DNA from: a virus
Virus record (IMG/VR): IMGVR_UViG_3300031825_000018
Location: 1-49,734 of that record
Length of the DNA: 49,734 nucleotides
Reading direction: 5' to 3' (one strand)
Shown here: one piece after another, positions 14,646 to 22,636 of the stretch
How the letters are laid out: every line of letters starts with the position of its first letter
Numbering within the stretch: the first letter of the stretch is position 1
Position numbers and translations under genes: made by a program
The notes under the pieces: generated by a model
Seen by the model: the letters and a program-made list of their open reading frames with translations, nothing else
What the model was told of the DNA's origin: nothing
Databases searched by the model: none

Positions 14646-16814
14646 ATGACCACTCAACAAAAGCATACCTTGCCCGGGCTGGACTACGGAGTCCGCGTCG
14701 CCTGGACGGATAACGACGGCCAGGAGCAAGAGGACGAAGTCCGCTCCTGGAGTGACAAGAAGATCAGCACGATCCGGGGCAGCGTCCGCTGGGACGCGAA
14801 GAACCTGCGCGTCCTCCCGCCCACGGAGCTGCCCGCCGTTGATGCCGCGCGGCATACCCCCCGCGACGGCGAAACCCGCCCCCTGCCGCTGCGCAAGATC
14901 GCCCCGTCGTCACTCAACCCCCGCAAAACGTTCGTGCTCGAAACGCTGCAGGGCCTGGCGGACAGCATCCGGGAAACCGGCCTCATCCAGTCCCTCGTGG
15001 TTCGGCCCGCGAAAGGCTGGCACGTGGTGCCGTGCCGGAGTAACCAGATCGACGGTTGGATGGTGCAGAACATCGGCTTCAAAACCGGGCACTGGGACAT
15101 CCAGGCGTTCTACGTGCCCCATTTCTTCGCGAACCGCGAGGAGGCGGAAGCATACATCCCGGAGTGGGAGCTGATCGCCGGCGAGCGCCGCTTCCGCGCG
15201 TCCCACCTCGCCGAGCTCAAAGAGGTCGAGTGCAAGATCCGGCTCGGCCTCGACGATCCCGCCGCCTACCGGATGATGGTCGATGAGAACGAGGAACGGG
15301 AAGAGGTCAACCCCATCGATGCCGCCCTGTCCCTGCACCAGATGCTCGCGCAGGGGGTGAGCCAGCGGCGCCTGGCGGAAGCGCTGGGAACGAAGAGCCA
15401 ATCCAAGATCAGCCGCATGGCCTCGCTCGTCGAGTTGCCGGAGCCCGTCAAGGAGCTGGGCCGCGCTGGCAAACTCCAGGCCTCTCACCTGGAGCGCCTC
15501 GCGAAGTGGACCGCCCGGCCGGATCTGTGCGCTGCGATCGCGGAGATCGCCGCCGAGCGGGGCGCGTCGGTGCGGGACCTGGAGAAAGGTCTCCCGTTCT
15601 CGGATGAGCCGGCGGTGAAGAAGCTGGTCACGGCGCAGTTCTACCACACCTCCGTGGAATTCGACTTCGCCTCCGCCCAGAAGGCACACCCCGGAGCCTT
15701 TGTGCCCGCCCAGTATGACGGCTGGTTCTACTGCGTGGATAAGCGGCTCTTTAACCGGCTGCAGCAGGAAGGGCGGCAGGCGAAGGCCGCGGCGGATGCC
15801 GAGCGCCGAGCCGCGGCCCTGGATGGCGCCGGCCTGGAGCCGGGCGCGCATCTGCCCGAAGTGGGCTCCATGCGGAATATCGTGCAGTTGTCCCAGCACA
15901 GCCGGACGCCGAGCTGCGACTGTGAGACATGCCCCTGCCTGGTGAAGGCGTGGGATCACTGGGGGCAGAAGGTGGTGCTTGTCTGCTCCGATCCGAAGCG
16001 CTTCCAGGAACTGAAGGAGAAAGACGACCGGGCGTTAGCCGCCGCCCGAGCTGCGGCGGCGGAAGATGCTTACGAGCAGGTGCTCGCCCACGTGCGCGAA
16101 ACGACGGAGATCTCCGGCCGCGACCTGCTGTATCTCACCACTGTCGCCCATGATAGCCTGCCGGAAGCCGCCAAGCTGCTCGGCCTGGAAGTGCCCCCGT
16201 GCACGCACGAGACGAAGTACTTGCTGGCGTCCATCCCGCCCCTCGAACTCCGTAGGCTCCTCTTGCTCAGCCAGGCGCTCCACGAGCGGGAATCGCGGAT
16301 ACGTTGGAGCCGCTCGGTGGAGATGGAGCGCTATCTCGGCATCGGCCCGGAGCCTTCCGCCGCCGCGCCCACCGCGGCGGAGGCCGAACCCTGGCCCTGC
16401 CAGCGCTGCGGCGAGCTGGTCAACGCGGCGACCGTGGCGGCGCTCGACGAAGCCCGCGGCGACCGCACCTTCATCCAGGATGAGGCGGACGTGCTCCTCA
16501 CCGCGAATAGCGCCCTGTACTGCGCCGACTGCGCTCCGGACGTGGCCATCTGCCGGATCTGCGGCTGCACCGATGAGATCGGCTGCTCCGAAGGCTGCCA
16601 GTGGATCGGCGATGACCTCTGCACCGGTTGCGCCAAAAAGCTCGAGCAAGGCGACCGTAACCCCGTCACCGACGTGACCTGCTACGAATGCGGCGCCGGC
16701 CTCGATCCCCGGGAAGGACTCCTCTACACCCAGCGCGCGGGCCGCGGCGTCCACGTGTGCGAGGGCTGCAAAGCACAGGAACTGGCGGCGGTTGCGGTGG
16801 GAGGTGCTTCGTGA
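14646..16814 (+). CDS. ParB/Spo0J-like protein with zinc-ribbon C-terminus
   Basis: The 722-aa protein has a ParB N-terminal domain: LNPRKTF, LQGLADSIRETGLIQSLVVRP and later LIAGERRFRASHLAEL. About 55 residues are inserted between the last two, where most ParBs have only a few. The HTH follows (QRRLAEALGTKSQSKISRMA). The second half has Cys-rich regions: CDCETCPC, CQRCGE and CRICGCTDEIGCSEGCQW to CTGC, and a final C..C/C..C ribbon. No ParA gene is present, so partition is doubtful; such phage ParB-like proteins may act as nucleases, regulators or DNA-modification partners. TTAGGAGA precedes the ATG. Confidence 0.82.
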   Translation: MTTQQKHTLPGLDYGVRVAWTDNDGQEQEDEVRSWSDKKISTIRGSVRWDAKNLRVLPPTELPAVDAARHTPRDGETRPLPLRKIAPSSLNPRKTFVLETLQGLADSIRETGLIQSLVVRPAKGWHVVPCRSNQIDGWMVQNIGFKTGHWDIQAFYVPHFFANREEAEAYIPEWELIAGERRFRASHLAELKEVECKIRLGLDDPAAYRMMVDENEEREEVNPIDAALSLHQMLAQGVSQRRLAEALGTKSQSKISRMASLVELPEPVKELGRAGKLQASHLERLAKWTARPDLCAAIAEIAAERGASVRDLEKGLPFSDEPAVKKLVTAQFYHTSVEFDFASAQKAHPGAFVPAQYDGWFYCVDKRLFNRLQQEGRQAKAAADAERRAAALDGAGLEPGAHLPEVGSMRNIVQLSQHSRTPSCDCETCPCLVKAWDHWGQKVVLVCSDPKRFQELKEKDDRALAAARAAAAEDAYEQVLAHVRETTEISGRDLLYLTTVAHDSLPEAAKLLGLEVPPCTHETKYLLASIPPLELRRLLLLSQALHERESRIRWSRSVEMERYLGIGPEPSAAAPTAAEAEPWPCQRCGELVNAATVAALDEARGDRTFIQDEADVLLTANSALYCADCAPDVAICRICGCTDEIGCSEGCQWIGDDLCTGCAKKLEQGDRNPVTDVTCYECGAGLDPREGLLYTQRAGRGVHVCEGCKAQELAAVAVGGAS

Positions 16815-17335
16815 AAGCCCTTTCCCTCTTACAGCCGTGGGCCTCGCTCGTCGCGATCGGCGCCAAGCGGATCGAAACTCGCTCCTGGAGCACCCGCTAC
16901 CGCGGCCCGCTCGCCATTCACGCCAGCGCCGGTTTCCCGCCGACGTGCCGGAAGCTTTGCGCCGAGGAGCCCTTCCGGACGGTGCTGCTTGGCGCGGGAT
17001 TACCGATCTGGCGTCCACTGGGCGGCGCCATCGAGCTAGATCCGCCGCTGCCGGACTGGAACGCCCTGCCGCGCGGCCAGGTGCTCGCCGTCGTCACCGT
17101 GGCGGACTGCCTCCCCACGTCGCCCACCTTCGGCTCCTACCCGTTCCTGCCGGAGTGGCTGGATGAGTTGAGCGACCAGGAGCGCGCCTTCGGTAATTAC
17201 GAGGAGGGCCGCTGGGGCTGGCACCTGGAAGACGTGCACCGGTTGGAGCCTCCGGTACCGGCGAAGGGCGCGCGCGGCCTCTGGAACTGGGAGCCGTCCC
17301 CGGAAGCGATGCGGCTGATCGGAGGCATCCCGTGA
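16811..17335 (+). CDS. ASCH-domain protein
   Basis: The 174-aa product begins KALSLLQPWASLVAIGAKRI then ETRSWSTRYRGPLAIHAS, the hallmark of the ASCH/PUA-like fold that binds RNA or modified nucleotides. Some members are amidohydrolases or RNA nucleases. The central part and the WGWHLEDVHRLEPP near the end are typical of phage members. It starts at a GTG that overlaps the ParB-like stop (GTGA), so the pair is co-translated. The substrate is unknown. Confidence 0.82.
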   Translation: MKALSLLQPWASLVAIGAKRIETRSWSTRYRGPLAIHASAGFPPTCRKLCAEEPFRTVLLGAGLPIWRPLGGAIELDPPLPDWNALPRGQVLAVVTVADCLPTSPTFGSYPFLPEWLDELSDQERAFGNYEEGRWGWHLEDVHRLEPPVPAKGARGLWNWEPSPEAMRLIGGIP

Positions 17336-17583
17336 CCTTCATCATTCTCCCGGACGGCGCCGGCATCAAGTGCCTGATCTGCGAGCGCGTCTCCAACCAC
17401 CCCGCCGACGTGGAGGACCGCTTCTGCGTGAACTGCGCGATGTTTCACGACGACCTGGAGCGCGTCGACGCTGCGCTCCGCGACCCCCGCATCCCGCCGC
17501 GAGAGGCGGAGCTGCTGGCGCTGCTCTTCGGTCCGCACCCCACCGGTGCGGACCCCTTACCCCGGGAAGGAAGCGACGGATGA
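17332..17583 (+). CDS. Small zinc-ribbon protein
   Basis: The 83-aa product carries CLIC and CVNC separated by 16 residues and then MFHDDLE, a layout seen in many short phage proteins of unknown role. The GTG start overlaps the previous stop by four bases, and its own stop overlaps the next start, placing it in the same translational unit. Confidence 0.6.
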   Translation: MTFIILPDGAGIKCLICERVSNHPADVEDRFCVNCAMFHDDLERVDAALRDPRIPPREAELLALLFGPHPTGADPLPREGSDG

Positions 17584-17825
17584 TCCCCGCCCTCACCCGC
17601 GAACTGGCCGACGTGCTCCGCGCCGAGCAGCCCGACCTCTGCCGCACCCTGGAGCATGCGTACCGCCAGGGCGTGCCCACCGCGGACCTCCAGGAGTGCG
17701 TCAACCGCGCCGCCGCCGTGGTGGGCGGCGCACCCGTGGCGGAGAACCTGGTCAACGCCTTCCTGCGGGACCTCGACCCGGAGTTCGCCCGGGAGGAGTG
17801 CCGGCGGGAAGACGTGGCACTTTGA
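17580..17825 (+). CDS. Last early gene, hypothetical helical protein
   Basis: The 81-aa acidic helical protein has no recognised motif. GGAAGGAAG precedes the ATG, which overlaps the previous stop (ATGA). It is the last gene before the terminator that separates the early and late operons. Confidence 0.58.
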   Translation: MIPALTRELADVLRAEQPDLCRTLEHAYRQGVPTADLQECVNRAAAVVGGAPVAENLVNAFLRDLDPEFAREECRREDVAL

Positions 17826-17840
17826 AGCCAGAAACGCACG

Positions 17841-17889
17841 AAAAAGGCCCCTCATCACCAGCACTGATCTGGTGATGAGGGGCCTTTTT
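17841..17889. terminator. Bidirectional terminator between early and late operons
   Basis: Perfect 21-bp arms (17841-17861 and 17869-17889) around a seven-base loop start with AAAAA and end with TTTTT, so it works on both strands. It lies exactly where the rightward early and leftward late transcripts meet. Confidence 0.92.
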
Positions 17890-17912
17890 GTTTAACGAAA
17901 GGGGAGAATCGT

Positions 17913-18341
17913 TTAAGTGGTCGACCGCGTCACATCCGCCCGCACCGGAAAGATTCCCGTTGCTAGCGTGTGGATCTTCCCGTTCGCGTCCTTCCCCTGC
18001 ACGTCCACGTAGACGTCCTCTCCCGGCGGTAGGTCTCCCGTCTCGTCCGGCGTGAGCACCACCTTCGCCTCTCCCTGCGCTGCATCCGTGAGCACGATCC
18101 CGCCCCCGCCCAGGGTGACCTGGAAGAGCGCGGCCGTGTCACCGGCTGCGTCCTGCTCATACTGCAGCTTCCCCGTGCACCACAGCTCCGCCCAGCCGGA
18201 CAGGTCCGCTCGCGTGGTGTTGTCGTCGTCATACGGCGCCGTGGCCCCATCGTTCGGCAGCCGCACCGTGAACGGGAACTCATAGTCGTCGCCCCGGATG
18301 ATCGGCGCGGTGAAATCGTCATAGCTGCCGTCGTAAGCCAT
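17913..18341 (-). CDS. Late structural-region protein, hypothetical
   Basis: The 142-aa protein is predicted all-beta, with IIRGDDYEFPFTVRLPNDGA near the start and a Gly/Asp-rich C-terminal half. The opening pattern resembles N-terminal domains of baseplate upper or tail-fibre proteins (BppU-like), a weak match. I chose the ATG at 18341, 2 bases after the upstream stop, over longer frames that invade the neighbour. It is the last late gene. Confidence 0.55.
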   Translation of the reverse strand: MAYDGSYDDFTAPIIRGDDYEFPFTVRLPNDGATAPYDDDNTTRADLSGWAELWCTGKLQYEQDAAGDTAALFQVTLGGGGIVLTDAAQGEAKVVLTPDETGDLPPGEDVYVDVQGKDANGKIHTLATGIFPVRADVTRSTT

Positions 18342-18343
18342 CG

Positions 18344-19729
18344 TCAGTTCCCCCAGCCGGCCAGCGGCTTGATGTCGAGGCCCAGCTCCCCGGCCGGCTT
18401 CGCTGCCTGCGTCACGGCCCCCACGGGCTTCGTGGCGCGCCACACCTCCGCGGCCGGCTTCAGCGCTGCCGCCAGGTCCGCCAGCGGCTTCGGTAACTGC
18501 CCGAACGTGGCGATGTAGACCAGCAGCGCCCGAAGGATGAGCAGCTCGCCCGTCAGGGTGCCGGTGCCGAACACCGCGCCGGCCAGCAACCGCGAGACGA
18601 GCAGCTCCGCCGCGGCCGTGCCCACCCCGGCCACCGCTCCCACCAGGAGCCGCGCAATCTCCAACTCACCCGCCGCGCTGCCGGCGCCCGCGAGTAATCC
18701 GGTGAGCAGCCGCCGGATCTCCAGCGAGCCCGCCACGTCGCCCGCACCCGCCGCGCTGCCGGCGAGAAGCCGCTCGATCCGGAGCTCCGCCTCCGTCGCG
18801 CCGAGGCCGGAGACATTTCCCGCGAGGAGCCGCCGAATCTCGGCCGCGCCCGTGACGCTGCCCTGGCCCGCCGCAGCGCCCGCCAATAGCCGTGAGATCT
18901 GGAGCGCTCCGGACGCGCCGCCTACCCCGTTGATGGTCGCAGCGAGGAGGAGGGGCACCGCGGGACGGCGATAGACGGCGCCGCCTTGCAGTTGGAAAGC
19001 TTCCCACGGCCCGGTATTGGCGCTGAACCACCGGGCCGTACTGCGGCCCGACAATCCCCGATTCCAGAGCAAGCACGCCGCGATCTGGCCGTCCATCACC
19101 CGACTTGGAGAGCCGGTAGGCCCGCGAGCGCCGATGAAGAGGTTATTCCCGCTGATGTTACTGAGCGGCCCGGCATACGCGGTGCTCGCCTGCAACACGC
19201 CGTTGTAGTACATCCGGATGGTAGCGCCGTCCCAGGTAGCTACCACCCAGTACCAGGTGTCAAGGCTGATCGTCCCGCCGAACAGCTTCGTCGTCCCGGT
19301 CGCGCCTAATGCGACCTGAAACTTGTCCTGCGTCCCCCGGTCTCCCAGCCGCAGCACATAGGGTTCGTTTCCGGTGCCGGTGTGCCCCATGATCTCCCGG
19401 ATGTTGGGATCAACAGGCTGGAGAGACCGCACCTTGACCAGCGCAGCCAGCGTGATCCCGCCCCACGGCGACGGATCGAAAGCACGGCCGCCGGTGACGA
19501 CAACGTGATCATTGCTACCGTCGAAGTCGAGGGCCTGACCGTAGGGGCATCCCACCCAATCGGTAGGCGGGTCCATATTGGTGAGCGTGCCGGTGCCCCG
19601 CCGCCCGGACGCGTCCCGCGCCGTGGTCCCGCCGCGCTCGGTAAAAAGCCAAGCGCCCATCAGCCCCCGCGCGAGCGGGTGGCGCCGCTGCAGCACGGGC
19701 AGGCGGGGCTTGAGCTGCGAGCTTCCCAT
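18344..19729 (-). CDS. LamG-domain protein with 20-aa repeats, possible receptor-binding or fibre protein
   Basis: The 461-aa protein has an N-terminal concanavalin/LamG-like domain (about 40-240; ALDFDGSNDHVVV, WYWVVATWDGATIRMYYNG, NNLFIGARG). Residues 276-395 are six 20-aa repeats of the form LxIxRLLAGxxAGxGxxxGE, with a seventh partial copy. The C-terminal 60 residues contain repeated KP units. LamG domains commonly bind sugars, so a role in host recognition is plausible. The repeats suggest a fibrous stalk. The start overlaps the upstream stop by one base (TAATG). Confidence 0.72.
   Translation of the reverse strand: MGSSQLKPRLPVLQRRHPLARGLMGAWLFTERGGTTARDASGRRGTGTLTNMDPPTDWVGCPYGQALDFDGSNDHVVVTGGRAFDPSPWGGITLAALVKVRSLQPVDPNIREIMGHTGTGNEPYVLRLGDRGTQDKFQVALGATGTTKLFGGTISLDTWYWVVATWDGATIRMYYNGVLQASTAYAGPLSNISGNNLFIGARGPTGSPSRVMDGQIAACLLWNRGLSGRSTARWFSANTGPWEAFQLQGGAVYRRPAVPLLLAATINGVGGASGALQISRLLAGAAAGQGSVTGAAEIRRLLAGNVSGLGATEAELRIERLLAGSAAGAGDVAGSLEIRRLLTGLLAGAGSAAGELEIARLLVGAVAGVGTAAAELLVSRLLAGAVFGTGTLTGELLILRALLVYIATFGQLPKPLADLAAALKPAAEVWRATKPVGAVTQAAKPAGELGLDIKPLAGWGN
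18545..18904. repeat. 60-bp coding repeats, six copies plus a partial
   Basis: The repeats encode the 20-aa units described for the LamG gene. They are diverged in sequence but keep the period exactly. Confidence 0.75.
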
Positions 19730-20187
19730 TATTGGATCTCGTCGTAGTAGTACTCATATGCCACGCGGTGGTTACCGCCGGTGCTGTCCAGCGCCTGGTC
19801 AGCCGCATTCTTGATCGCGATGCCCCACTCCGAGCCCAGCGGCCCCAAAGCCCCCGTGTCGAACACGCCGTAGAACGCTTTCGAGGCGTTGTTCGTGACC
19901 ACGATCGTACCGAGAAGCGCGGCGTTCTCAATGGTGATGGCCGCATCGGATGCACCCGCCCCGTCGTCACGGACTGTGCCATCACCGCGGATCAGGTAGA
20001 CCTCGTACACCCGGCCAGCGGTGGGCGCAGAGCCGCTGGAGGTGAGCTTGACAAACACCAGCGCCCCCGGCCGGTTGTTGCTGTTGGTGAGCAGCGTAGA
20101 CTGTCGGGCCGCCGCCGCCGCGAGGGAGGCCAGCGTGATTGTGAACGCGGCGGTTGCGTCCACCTTACGTGCTACGGCATTAGCCAC
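19729..20187 (-). CDS. Tail-region structural protein, hypothetical
   Basis: The 152-aa product is beta-rich with GRVYEVYLIRGDGTVRDDGAG in the middle and ends AYEYYYDEIQ. It resembles other small phage virion proteins that start MANAVARK, but I cannot name a family. It overlaps both neighbours (8 bases upstream, one base downstream). Confidence 0.55.
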   Translation of the reverse strand: MANAVARKVDATAAFTITLASLAAAAARQSTLLTNSNNRPGALVFVKLTSSGSAPTAGRVYEVYLIRGDGTVRDDGAGASDAAITIENAALLGTIVVTNNASKAFYGVFDTGALGPLGSEWGIAIKNAADQALDSTGGNHRVAYEYYYDEIQ

Positions 20188-20683
20188 GGGCCACCTCCCA
20201 TGCTGCGTTGAAGTCTTCTGCCTCGATGGCGTTGGGCATCCCCACTACCCCCACGAACGCGGAGGCGATGCGGGCCGGCGTCCAGACGGTGATCTCCGGC
20301 GCCAGGGCGAGGAGTGTCGCGGATTGCTCGGTGCTGAAGACGGTCCCGGTGAGGGCCTGGATCATCGAGCGCGTGGCGGAGTCTCCCAGGTCTACGCCGC
20401 CCGTAGCCGGGTCATTGAGCCAGCCAATGGCCCGCGTCAGGATCGGCGCGAAGGGGCTATCGCTGCCGGCGATGGCGCTCATGGTGAGCATCATCGTTTC
20501 CCCGGCCTCTGGCCCGAATACGGAGTAGAGGCCCCGGGCGTCCAGGAAGTGCGCGGCGCGCCCCGCAGGCACGTCCTGCGGCTCGTGGAGGAGCGCGTAG
20601 CCCTGCTCGCGCGTGAGGCCGTCGTACGCGTCCTCCTGCAGCTCGGCCACCAGGGCGGCGGCTTGTTCGACGTTCAGGGACAT
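20180..20683 (-). CDS. Tail-region protein, hypothetical
   Basis: The 167-aa product is helical, in contrast to its beta-rich neighbours, and includes IGWLNDPATGGVDLGDSATR. It has no membrane segment or known motif. Three bases separate it from the upstream stop. Confidence 0.52.
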   Translation of the reverse strand: MSLNVEQAAALVAELQEDAYDGLTREQGYALLHEPQDVPAGRAAHFLDARGLYSVFGPEAGETMMLTMSAIAGSDSPFAPILTRAIGWLNDPATGGVDLGDSATRSMIQALTGTVFSTEQSATLLALAPEITVWTPARIASAFVGVVGMPNAIEAEDFNAAWEVARG

Positions 20684-20686
20684 GGC

Positions 20687-21091
20687 CTAGTCCTCCGTGA
20701 CGACGAGCGAGCCGGCCGGAAACTTCACCGGGTTGCCGTTCTGCACGATCTGCGGCGTCGCAAACGCCGCCCAGTAGAGCAGGTTGCCCAGGTGATCGTA
20801 GACCCCGAAGCCGGTGAGGGTGACGTCCGCCGTGGTGGTGGCCGTCCCGAAGTCGGTGTCGGCGCTGTTGCTCGCGGAGCTGGTGCCGGTAGACGTGGCC
20901 GCCGCCGCGAAGGTGGCCGCTACCCCCGCGTAGTTGGACCAGGTCCCGGTGCTGACTTCCGTGCCGCCGCCGGAGTCGGTAGGGTTGGCGGTGAAGAGCT
21001 TGACGGTGCGCGAGGTCGGCCGCGTGGGGGCGGCTCCGCCCAACGCCCAATCCAGGACGGCGCGCTCAAAGTAATCGGATTTGCCGGCCAT
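20687..21091 (-). CDS. Tail-fibre-like structural protein, hypothetical
   Basis: The 134-aa product matches a recurring pattern of small phage tail proteins: YFERAVLDWALGGA, then LFTANPTDSGGGTEVS, then TGFGVYDHLGNLLYWAAF. That pattern is known from putative tail-fibre proteins in many prophages. The function is probably structural. Confidence 0.62.
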   Translation of the reverse strand: MAGKSDYFERAVLDWALGGAAPTRPTSRTVKLFTANPTDSGGGTEVSTGTWSNYAGVAATFAAAATSTGTSSASNSADTDFGTATTTADVTLTGFGVYDHLGNLLYWAAFATPQIVQNGNPVKFPAGSLVVTED

Positions 21092-21117
21092 GGGTCGGGG
21101 TCTCCTGAAACGAAAGC

Positions 21118-21143
21118 GGCCCCCGCTCCGTGGAGCAGGGGCC
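21118..21143 (-). terminator. Hairpin between tail genes
   Basis: GGCCCC-GCTCC / GGAGC-GGGGCC forms a stable stem; on the minus strand it is followed by GCTTTCGTTT. It lies between two co-directional tail genes and may attenuate the late transcript. Confidence 0.55.
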
Positions 21144-21174
21144 TGTTATTCCGCGTGGCATCAACCGCCGGGCG

Positions 21175-21831
21175 TTACTCCCGGTCCAGCTCCAACTCAC
21201 TCCAGGAGAAGCTCATCCCGTACTTCGCCGTGGTGCCGGCGCCAGAGAGCACCGCCAGGGCCAGGCCGCAGCGCGGCGGCACGATCAGCCCGCCGTTAAG
21301 CTGCGCGGGGTTCCCGCTCGCCCCCGCCGTGGTCGCCACCGGCTGCGCGTTGCCTGCGAGGGCCATCCACACCGCGCCGGCCGGGATGGTCACCGCCGCG
21401 CCGATCTTCACCGGCGACGTCTTGGCGCTCCCGGAGAGGCTGCCCACCGCCCAGCCCGTGGTCATCGCGGCCGGCGCGTTCGTCTCCAGGATGCGGCCGG
21501 TGACCGCCGCCATCAGCAGCGCGCCGATGTCCGAGGTTCCGGAGGCCAGGAACATGGTCGCGTGGTCGATCACCAGGCTCTTCACGTCGTCGGCGTTGTA
21601 GATGAGGATCCCCGCCGTGGTGGTCGGGATCGCCTGCACCGGCGCCACGGCATTCGCAATAATCGAAAGCCCGCCCCCGAACCGCACGCCGGCGCGGGTC
21701 AGCTCCAGGAGCGAGGGTTCCACCTGCGCGACGGCCTGGCTGCCATACTGGGTCGCACGCGCCGGCTGCTGGCCGCCGTTCGCCGCCTTCTGGAAGCGGG
21801 AGACAATGAGGTCGATCAGGAAGTTAGACAC
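21175..21831 (-). CDS. Tail-region structural protein, hypothetical
   Basis: The 218-aa product is beta-rich with many small residues (GAAVTIPAGAVWMALAGNAQ), typical of virion proteins. The N-terminal 20 residues form an amphipathic helix. It follows the next upstream gene by 10 bases. Confidence 0.55.
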   Translation of the reverse strand: MSNFLIDLIVSRFQKAANGGQQPARATQYGSQAVAQVEPSLLELTRAGVRFGGGLSIIANAVAPVQAIPTTTAGILIYNADDVKSLVIDHATMFLASGTSDIGALLMAAVTGRILETNAPAAMTTGWAVGSLSGSAKTSPVKIGAAVTIPAGAVWMALAGNAQPVATTAGASGNPAQLNGGLIVPPRCGLALAVLSGAGTTAKYGMSFSWSELELDRE

Positions 21832-21841
21832 GGAAATCTCC

Positions 21842-22636
21842 TTAACACCGCTCGGCGGCGGCGCGGATCAGGTGAGGTCGGGTAACGGAGTCCAGGAAGC
21901 GCGGCCCGAACGTCTGGTTGAGCTGGAACAGCACGCGGCGCAGGAGCCGGCCCTGTTCGTCCAGCTCCGCCCGCAGCGCGGCCAGCTCATCGGAAAGGGC
22001 GGTCGTGGTGGCGTCCACCTGCGTGTAGCGGTCGCCCTCCCACAGGTAGAGGCCCCCGGCGGTGCGCGTCAGGTGGCGCTCGGAGCTGCTCGGCGTGTCG
22101 TCCGGCTCCGCCTCGTCCGCCGTGCGGCGGTAGAGGAGCCCGCCGCCCCGCGCGAAGGTCCACCGGCCGCTGTAGTCGATCGACCGCCACGAGCCGCCCG
22201 CCGTCAGCACGGAGCCCAGGAACGCCGCCAGCACGCCCGGCACGTCGTCCTTATCCGTGCCGAGATACAGGTCGCCGCTCTGCTGGATCCACACGAACGT
22301 CCGGACGTCGTTCGGGAACGCCTCTTCCAGCGTGGAGGCGAAGCAGAGCGACACGTCCAGGCTCACGTAGCCCGGGCTCATCCCGCCGGCCAGGCCGTCT
22401 GCGGTCGGGGCCAGGTCGCACCCGGAGGTCACCGCCGCGGCGCCGGTGGGGAAGCGGCCCGCGGCCTCCACCGCCACCATCGTGGCGTTGCTCTTGGTGA
22501 GGAGTGCCTCTTTGTCCCCGACTACGATCGGAGAGAGCACGTTCGGCGCCGGAGACGCGGCGGTGAGGTCCAGGTCCCCGGTCGCCGTCATCAAGGCCGG
22601 GCACTGGGAAGCGCGCAGCTCAAACACAGGGGTCAT
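21842..22636 (-). CDS. Tail-region protein, hypothetical
   Basis: The 264-aa product is mixed alpha/beta and ends in a coiled-coil-like helix (ALSDELAALRAELDEQGRLL). Its start overlaps the upstream stop by ATGA. It may be a tail-tip or fibre-linked protein; no domain is recognised. Confidence 0.55.
   Translation of the reverse strand: MTPVFELRASQCPALMTATGDLDLTAASPAPNVLSPIVVGDKEALLTKSNATMVAVEAAGRFPTGAAAVTSGCDLAPTADGLAGGMSPGYVSLDVSLCFASTLEEAFPNDVRTFVWIQQSGDLYLGTDKDDVPGVLAAFLGSVLTAGGSWRSIDYSGRWTFARGGGLLYRRTADEAEPDDTPSSSERHLTRTAGGLYLWEGDRYTQVDATTTALSDELAALRAELDEQGRLLRRVLFQLNQTFGPRFLDSVTRPHLIRAAAERC

Noticed and set aside
20021-21601. A 526-aa plus-strand frame over the tail genes
   Set aside because: It is antisense to four well-supported minus-strand genes and has low-complexity Arg/Gly composition.
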